A DNA stretch of 64,000 nucleotides from HK1 sp965202735 (lineage in GTDB: Bacteria > Pseudomonadota > Gammaproteobacteria > HK1): the NCBI GenBank assembly GCA_965202735.1, contig OZ241844.1, positions 1,054,001-1,118,000 on the forward strand, read 5' to 3'. The position numbers and the translations under genes were made by a program. The notes beneath the pieces were generated by a model, which saw nothing but the letters and a program-made list of their open reading frames with translations, did not search any database and had not been told where the DNA came from. Of this stretch, positions 20,301-27,600 are shown piece by piece (position 1 is the stretch's first letter; each line of letters begins with the position of its first letter).

Positions 20301-21582
20301 TCGGCGCCCGGTTGAGGAGAACCGGGTGCTCGCGAATCACCTCCTCCAGGATGTCCCAGACTTCGGGACCCTCTCGCTCGACCAGCCGCTTTGCGGCCTT
20401 GATCGTCGTGGCGAGACCGCGGAGCTGGAGCTTTCCGAACACGAACGGCTTGAACAGCTCCAGCGCCATCTTCTTCGGCAATCCGCACTGATGCAGCTTC
20501 AGGGTCGGACCGACGACCACGACCGACCGACCCGAGTAGTCGACGCGCTTGCCCAGAAGGTTCTGCCGGAACCTGCCCTGCTTCCCCTTGATCATGTCGG
20601 CCAGCGACTTCAGCGGCCGCTTGTTCGCCCCGGTGATCGCGCGCCCGCGGCGCCCGTTGTCGAGCAGGGCGTCAACCGCCTCCTGCAGCATGCGCTTCTC
20701 GTTGCGCACGATGATGTCGGGCGCGTTGAGTGCGAGCAGCCTCTTGAGGCGATTGTTGCGATTGATGACCCGCCGATAGAGGTCGTTCAGGTCCGAGGTC
20801 GCGAAGCGCCCACCGTCGAGTGGCACGAGCGGCCTCAGCTCCGGAGGGAGCACCGGGAGCACCTTCATCACCATCCATTCGGGCTTGTTGCCGGAGGTCG
20901 TGAACGCCTCCAGCAGCTTGAGGCGTTTCGAAAGCTTCTTGATCTTCGCTTCCGAACCGGTCTTCGGAAGCTCCTCGCGCAACGCCGTGATTTCCTCTTG
21001 GAGATCGATGGTGCGCAGCAGCTCGTGAACGGCCTCCGCGCCCATCTTCGCTTCGAAATCGTCACCGTACTTCTCGAGCGCGTCGAGATACATGTCGTCG
21101 GTGAGAAGTTGGCCGCGCTCCAGATCGGTCATGCCGGGATCGCTCACGACGAACGCTTCGAAGTAGAGAATCCGCTCGATGTCGCGCAGCGTCATGTCGA
21201 GCAGCAGCCCCATGCGCGACGGCAACGACTTCAGGTACCAGATGTGTGCGACGGGACTCGCCAGCTCGATGTGACCCATGCGCTCGCGTCGGACCTTCGC
21301 CAGGGTCACCTCGACCCCGCACTTCTCGCAGATGACGCCGCGGTGCTTGAGGCGCTTGTACTTGCCGCACAGGCACTCGTAGTCCTTGACAGGTCCGAAG
21401 ATCTTCGCGCAGAACAAGCCGTCCCGCTCAGGCTTGAACGTGCGGTAGTTGATCGTCTCCGGCTTCTTGACCTCACCATAGGACCAGGACCGGATCTTGT
21501 CCGGAGACGCGAGTCCGATCCGGATCGCATCGAACCCTTCCATCTGGCCTTGCTGCTGCAGAAGATTGAGTAGATCTCTCAT
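17365..21582 (-). CDS. rpoC: RNA polymerase beta' subunit
   Basis: Catalytic beta' subunit. 1405 residues (E. coli 1407). N-terminal zinc finger CLCGKYKRLKHRGVICEKCG; the active-site motif NADFDGDQMAVH, whose three aspartates hold the catalytic Mg ion; the second zinc cluster begins around CENRFGVCAACYGRDLARG; bridge helix and trigger loop follow in the canonical order. ATG at 21582 gives MRDLLNLLQQQGQMEGFDAI. It starts 88 bp after the rpoB fusion. Nothing unusual was seen that would compensate for the altered beta partner. Confidence 0.98.
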   Translation of the reverse strand: MRDLLNLLQQQGQMEGFDAIRIGLASPDKIRSWSYGEVKKPETINYRTFKPERDGLFCAKIFGPVKDYECLCGKYKRLKHRGVICEKCGVEVTLAKVRRERMGHIELASPVAHIWYLKSLPSRMGLLLDMTLRDIERILYFEAFVVSDPGMTDLERGQLLTDDMYLDALEKYGDDFEAKMGAEAVHELLRTIDLQEEITALREELPKTGSEAKIKKLSKRLKLLEAFTTSGNKPEWMVMKVLPVLPPELRPLVPLDGGRFATSDLNDLYRRVINRNNRLKRLLALNAPDIIVRNEKRMLQEAVDALLDNGRRGRAITGANKRPLKSLADMIKGKQGRFRQNLLGKRVDYSGRSVVVVGPTLKLHQCGLPKKMALELFKPFVFGKLQLRGLATTIKAAKRLVEREGPEVWDILEEVIREHPVLLNRAPTLHRLGIQAFEPVLIEGKAIQLHPLVCTAFNADFDGDQMAVHVPLSIEAQLEARTLMMSSNNILSPAHGEPIIVPTQDVVLGLYYMTRERVDAKGAGMVFADIAEVHRAFQCGAVDLHARVKARIRDVELTDDGEAVERAQLWDTTVGRALLSEIMPPGLPFDLVNRLMNKKEISSLINACYRRVGLKETVVFADQLMYTGFSYATRAGVSIGVEDMVVPNEKKTILGAAEKAVKEIEEQYASGLVTQGERYNKVVDIWSYTNEQVAKAMMGMLGTETVVDPDGNSVEQPSFNSIYMMADSGARGSAAQIRQLAGMRGLMAKPDGSIIETPITANFREGLDVLQYFISTHGARKGLADTALKTANSGYLTRRLVDVAQDLVVTEEDCGTDNGLVLNSLIEGGDVVEPLRERVLGRVVADDLPYPDGSGIAVERGTLLDERWVDRLEHLGIDEVRVRSAITCENRFGVCAACYGRDLARGEPVNIGESVGVVAAQSIGEPGTQLTMRTFHVGGAASRAAAVGSVTVKGDGVVRLHNLKVVPNRDGLYVAVTRSGELSVVGEHGRERERYKVPYGAVLSVADGDAVTGGGMVASWDPHTHPVVSEVAGRVRFSDVVDGVTVQSQTDEVTGLARIEVMDPKQRSAAAKDLRPIVRLVDETEEELRLPGTNAPAHYALSPGAVIIVQEGDRVEIGDVIARMPQESSMTRDITGGLPRVADLFEARKPKEAAVLAEVSGTVSFGKDTKGKQRLVITDEEGVEHATLVPKWRHILVFEGEHIEQGEVVVDGMPSPHDILRLLGVSALASYIVNEVQEVYRLQGVKINDKHIEVIVRQMLRKAEIVASGDTRLLRGEQIDRARVLEENDRVSKEGGEPATWAPVLLGITKASLATESFISAASFQETTRVLTEASVNGKIDELRGLKENVIVGRLIPSGTGLAYHEDRRRRQALEEEWEPVEPEAVEAALARELAEEGVPSEQSG

Positions 21583-21670
21583 CTCGGTCTCCGCTCCCGA
21601 TCGACGGTCACGCTGCCGGCTCCTTCCGAGCCCTCTCTCCCGAATCCGCCACCCCCCGCGAGGGCCGGCA

Positions 21671-24600
21671 TCAATCGTGTTCGAGCTCGATGTCTATCCC
21701 GAGCGAACGAATCTCCTTCATCAACACGTTGAAGGACTCGGGCATGCCCGCCTCCATCCGATGCTCGTCGTCAACGATGTTCTTGTACATCCTGGTCCGG
21801 CCGTTCACGTCGTCCGACTTCACCGTCAGCATTTCCTGCAACGTGTAGGACGCTCCGTAGGCTTCCAGGGCCCAGACCTCCATTTCACCGAATCGCTGAC
21901 CTCCGAACTGCGCCTTCCCGCCCAGGGGCTGCTGCGTCACCAGGCTGTACGGCCCCGTCGACCTCGCGTGCATCTTGTCGTCGACGAGATGGTTCAGCTT
22001 CAGCATGTACATGTATCCGACGGTGATCGGCCGGTCGAAGGGCTCGCCCGTCCGACCGTCGAACAGCCGCGTCTGGCCGTCGCGCGGGAGGTCCGCGAGC
22101 TCGAGCAGATCCTTGATCTCGGACTCGCCGGCGCCGTCGAACACCGGCGTCGCCATCGGCACCCCTCCCCGCAGATTGCCCGCAAGCTCGCGAAGCTCGT
22201 CGTCGTCGAGACCGCTCACCGGATTCTCCCTGCCCTTGCGCCCATAGACCTTCTGCAGGAATCGCCGCAGCCTCGACGCCTGCCGGACGCTGTCCAGCAG
22301 GCGCGACACCTTGTGGCCGAGCTCCTTCGCCGCCCATCCCAGATGCGCCTCGAGCACCTGTCCGACGTTCATCCGCGACGGCACTCCGAGGGGATTCAGG
22401 ACGATATCGACCGGCGTGCCGTCGCTCATGTACGGCATGTCCTCGACCGGCACGATCATCGAGATCACGCCCTTGTTGCCATGCCGCCCCGCCATCTTGT
22501 CGCCGGGCTGAACCCGGCGCTTCACCGCGAGGTAGACCTTGACCATCTTCAGCACCCCAGGCGCAAGGTCATCGCCCGCTCTCAGCTTCCCTTCCTTCTC
22601 GGTGAAGTACGCGTCGAGCTGCGCCTTCTGCGCCTCGAGCTGCTCGCGCGCCTTCTCGAGCTGCTCGTTGGCCTCGTCGTCCCGCAGCCGGATCTCGAAC
22701 CACGCCTGCCGCTCGACGCCACGGAGGTAGTCCCCGGTGATCCGGCTCCCGGCGTCGAGATCGGCCGGACCTCCGTCCGCGACCTGGCCGACCAGCAGGC
22801 GCTCGAGCCGCAGATAGGTATCGTCGGAGAGGATCCGGAACTGGTCGTCCAGATCCTTGCGCACCTTCTCGAGCTCCGACTCCTCGATCTGCCTGGCCCG
22901 CGCATCCTTCTCCACCCCGTCCCGAGTGAACACCTGAACGTTGATGATCGTCCCGTTCATCCCCGACGGCACCCGCAGCGAGGTGTCCTTCACATCCGAC
23001 GCCTTCTCGCCGAAGATCGCACGCAGCAGCTTCTCTTCGGGCGTGAGCTGCGTCTCGCCCTTCGGGGTGACCTTGCCGACCAGGATGTCGCCGGCCTTCA
23101 CCTCCGCACCGACGTACACGATGCCCGATTCGTCCAGCTTCGAGAGCGCACCCTCGCTGACGTTCGGGATGTCGGAGGTGATGTCCTCGGGCCCGAGCTT
23201 CGTGTCCCGCGCGAAGCACACCAGCTCCTCGATATGCACCGTGGTGTAGCGGTCCTCCTCGACGACCCGCTCCGAGATCAGGATCGAGTCCTCGAAGTTG
23301 TATCCGTTCCACGGCATGAACGCGACGAGCATGTTCTGCCCGAGCGCAAGCTCTCCCATGTCGGTCGAGGGCCCGTCCGCAAGCACGTCGCCCCCGGCGA
23401 GCACGTCGCCCGGCTTCACCAGCGGACGCTGGTTGATGCACGTGTTCTGATTCGAGCGCGTGTACTTGATGAGGCTGTAGATGTCGACCCCGGGCTCCCC
23501 CGCGACGGTCTCGTCGTCGTGGACGCGCACCACGATGCGCGCCGCGTCGACCGAATCGACCGTTCCGCCGCGCCTCGCGACCACCGTCACGCCCGAGTCG
23601 ATCGCAACCTTCCGCTCCATCCCGGTGCCCACCAGCGGCGTCTCCGTCCTGAGCGTCGGCACCGCCTGGCGCTGCATGTTCGACCCCATCAGGGCCCGGT
23701 TCGCGTCGTCGTGCTCCAGAAACGGAATCAGCGATGCCGCCACCGACACGATCTGCTTCGGCGACACATCCATGTACTGCACGCGCTCCGGCGACGAGAG
23801 CGTGGCCTCGTTCTGGTGCCGGCACGTCACGAGGCTGTCGACCAGCCTCCCGTCGTCGTCGAGCGTCGTGTTGGCCTGGGCGATGACGTACTGCCCTTCC
23901 TCGATGGCGGACAGGTAGTCGATCTCGTCCGTGACCCGGCTCGACACCACCTTCCGGTACGGGGTTTCGAGAAACCCGTACCGGTTCGTGCGCGCATACA
24001 CCGCCAGCGAATTGATGAGTCCGATGTTCGGACCTTCCGGGGTCTCGATGGTGCACACCCGCCCGTAGTGGGTGGGGTGCACGTCACGGACCTCGAACCC
24101 GGCCCGCTCGCGCGTCAACCCCCCCGGACCGAGCGCCGAGACCCGGCGCTTGTGCGTGACCTCGGAGAGCGGGTTGTTCTGGTCCATGAACTGCGAGAGC
24201 TGGCTCGACCCGAAGAACTCCTTGACCACCGCCGACACCGGCTTGGCGTTGATGAGCTCCTGCGGCATGAGCCCCTCCGACTCGGCCAGGCTCAGGCGTT
24301 CCTTGACGGCGCGCTCGACCCTCACCAGCCCGATGCGGAACTGGTTCTCCGCCATCTCCCCGACGCTGCGGATGCGCCGGTTTCCGAGATGGTCGATGTC
24401 GTCGACCATGCCGATGCCGTTCTTGATGTCGACGAGGGTCTTGAGCGCGTCGACGATGTCCGACTCGCCGTCGTGCGTCTGAACGAGCTCGACGAGCTTC
24501 TCGTCATCCCTTCGGGTCTGGAACACGTCGACCGATTCGTGACCCGCCTCGAATATCCGGCGCAGCAGGTCTTCGGTGACGGAGTCGTTCCTGCCCGCGA

Positions 24601-27600
24601 TGCGTGTACGCCCGTCGAGCACCTCCCGCCCGATGCGCCACCTGCCCTTCGCCTCCGCACGCAGCTTGCCCGCATCCTTGCGGATCGTCTTCTCCTCGTA
24701 GCCGAGATAGGACTTGAGGTACTTCCCGTCGTAGATGATGCCCGGCCCTTCCTCCTGGCTGCGACCGACACGCCGATTGAACTTCATGCGCCCGACCGGA
24801 GAGATGTCGTATCGCTCGGCGCTGAAGAACAGGTTGTGGAACAGGGCCTGCGCCGCCTCCTTCGTGGGCGGCTCCCCGGGACGCATCATCCGGTAGATCT
24901 CGACCTGGGCGTCGAGCTGGCTCTGCGTCGAGTCGGTGCTCAGCGTCCGCGACATGAACGGTCCGCGGTCGACGTCGTTGGTGTACAGGGTCTCGAAGGT
25001 CGAGACGCCGTGCTCGCGGAGCTTCCCGAGCAGATCCTCGGTCACCTCGTCGTTCGCGTTCGCGACGATCTCCCCCGTCTCCATGTCCACGACGTCGCGG
25101 CCGAGGCGCCTGCCGACCGCGTAGTCGTCGGCGACATCGAGCGTGTCCAGACCCGCCCTGGTCATCTGCCTGATGTGCCGCGCGGTGATCCTCCGCCCGG
25201 CTTCCACGAGCACCGCGCCTTCCTCGTCCCTGATGTCGAGCGCGGCGACATCGCCGCGCAGCCGGTCCGGAACGAACTTGAACCGCAGTCCGTCCGGGGT
25301 CAGGTCGAACGAGTCGAAATCGAAGAACAGCGCCAGGACCTCCTCGGCGGAATAGCCGAGGGCGCGCAGGAGAACCGTCGCCGGGAGCTTCCGGCGACGG
25401 TCGATCCGAACGTGCAAGAGGTCCTTCGGGTCGAACTCGAAGTCGAGCCAGGACCCTCGGTACGGGATGACCCGCGCGGAGAACAGGAGCTTCCCCGAGG
25501 AATGCGTCTTGCCCTGATCGTGCCCGAAGAGGACACCCGGGGAGCGGTGAAGCTGCGCAACGATGACGCGCTCCGTGCCGTTGATGATGAAGGTGCCGGT
25601 GTCGGTCATGAGCGGTATCTCGCCCATGTAGACCTCCTGCTCCTTGACGTCCTTCACCCCCCGCTCGACGACCTTGGACCCGCGCCCGCTTCCGGTCTCC
25701 TTCTCGTAGAGCACCAGCCGCAACGTCACGCGCAGGGATGCGGCATAGGTCTTGCCGCGAAGCCGGCATTCGCTCACGTCGAATATGGGCTTCTCCAGCC
25801 GATAGCGCACGTATTCGAGCGCGGCGTCTCCGGAGTAGCTCTCGATCGGAAAGACGGACCTGAACGCGGCATGGAGGCCCTCGTCCGCCCGCCCGTCCGG
25901 CGCGGCTCCCTCCTGGAGAAAGTCGCGGTAGGAATCGAGCTGAATCGCGAGCAGATACGGCACGTCGAGGATGCTCGACCGCTTGCCGAAGTCCTTCCGG
26001 ATGCGTTTCTTCTCGGTGAACGACAGGAGTTGGATCGGCGTGGCGAGGACGCTCGTGCTCGCACCTGCTCCACTGGCGTTTACCGCGCGTACCTCGAAGG
26101 TGTACGTCGTGCCGTTGGTCAAAGACGGCACCAAACAACTCGTCGTGGCGGTGCCGCTACCTGGAATGTCCCGCCAGTCTGACCAGCGCTCCCCAGTGGC
26201 TTTCACGCGGCAGCGGTACTGGTACTTCTCGATGCTTGCGTCATCCGAGGCCGTCCACCTCAACGTCACCTCTCCATCGCCCGGTATGGCAGCGAGATTC
26301 GCTGGTGCGGATGGTAACGACAGGAGTTGGACCGGAGTGGCGAGGACGCTCGCGCTCGCGCCTGCTCCACTGGCGTTTGCCGCACGTACCTCGAAGGTGT
26401 ACGTCGTGCCGTTGGCCAAAGACGGCACCGAATAGCCCGTCGTGGCGGTGCCGCTGCCTGGAATGTCCCGCCAGTCTGACCAACGCTCTCCAGTGGCTTT
26501 CACGCGGCAGCGGTACTGGTACTTCTCGATGTTCGCGTCATCCGAAGCCGTCCACTTCAGCGTCACCTCTCCATCGTCCGGTATGGCAGTGAGATTCGCC
26601 GGTACAGACGGCTCAGGAATGAGTTTAAATGTGAAGTTATTGCCATCTTTCAAGTTTTCTTGGGGATAGCACACAAGCCGTATGCCTTTGTCCGCGAAAT
26701 ACTTGAAATCCTCCTTGTCACGGCAACTGTCACCTTTCCCGGGCCATACTACCCATCTTTCACATGATCCAGTAAAGTGAATATCTCGCCCGAGCAGTGC
26801 ACTGTAGAGTTTGGCAAAAGAGTCAGCGTGCTTATCGATCGCCTTCGAATACTTTATAGATTGCTCTATGGATTCCTTCTTTTTCCTCGCAGCTTTAAGC
26901 TCGATGAGCACCGGAATACACCCGTCATCGGTCTCGCGGAGAGCCAAGATGTCGCAACGACTCTCCTCCTCTTCGATGGAGAATGCAATCTCATCGGTGA
27001 CGAATTGAAGATTTACCGGATCGATGGTCTCCTTGCTGGCATCGTTGAGAGACTTCATCATTCGGCAGTATTGATAAGCATCCCCGATCAGATATGCTTG
27101 GAGTTTGTATTCTTCTTCTTTGTTAGTTTTTCTCTTTATATCGATGCAGCAGGCTTTAAATTTTTCCACCAAATTACAAGAGAAATCATCGAGATCTCCG
27201 ATCGTTCCTCCGCGTAGTGGCCTTTTGGGCAGCAAGCCCACCATCGTTATGCCTTGGGTAGTTGGGCGAAAGTGAACACCACCACGCCCCCCAGGCCGAT
27301 ATTTATCTGGAAGCGGTTGCTCATTAAGTATTGGCTGCAAGTGCTCTGAAATCTTACGCGCCCACTTGGTGATGTCTCTTAGACGACGCTCTTGGATAGA
27401 GGCAGAGGGCTGCACAAGCGTTTTCTCCTCGGAAAGAATTTCGCTCTCTGTCTCTGGCTGCGGCTTCAGCCCGTATCCCGCAAGTGCGAGCAGGCGAGGG
27501 CCCAATTCGTCGAGTGCGTTACACACCGCATCGGAGACGGAATCCCAATCAAGAGACAACCGCTCGTCACTGATGTCGATATCAATTTCGCATCTTCGAC

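Noticed and set aside
21497..26182. A 1561-codon open frame on the plus strand opposite rpoB
   Set aside because: It is antisense to conserved RpoB, in a GC-rich region where the complementary frame of a real gene often lacks stops; the translation is Arg/His/Leu-rich with no domain.
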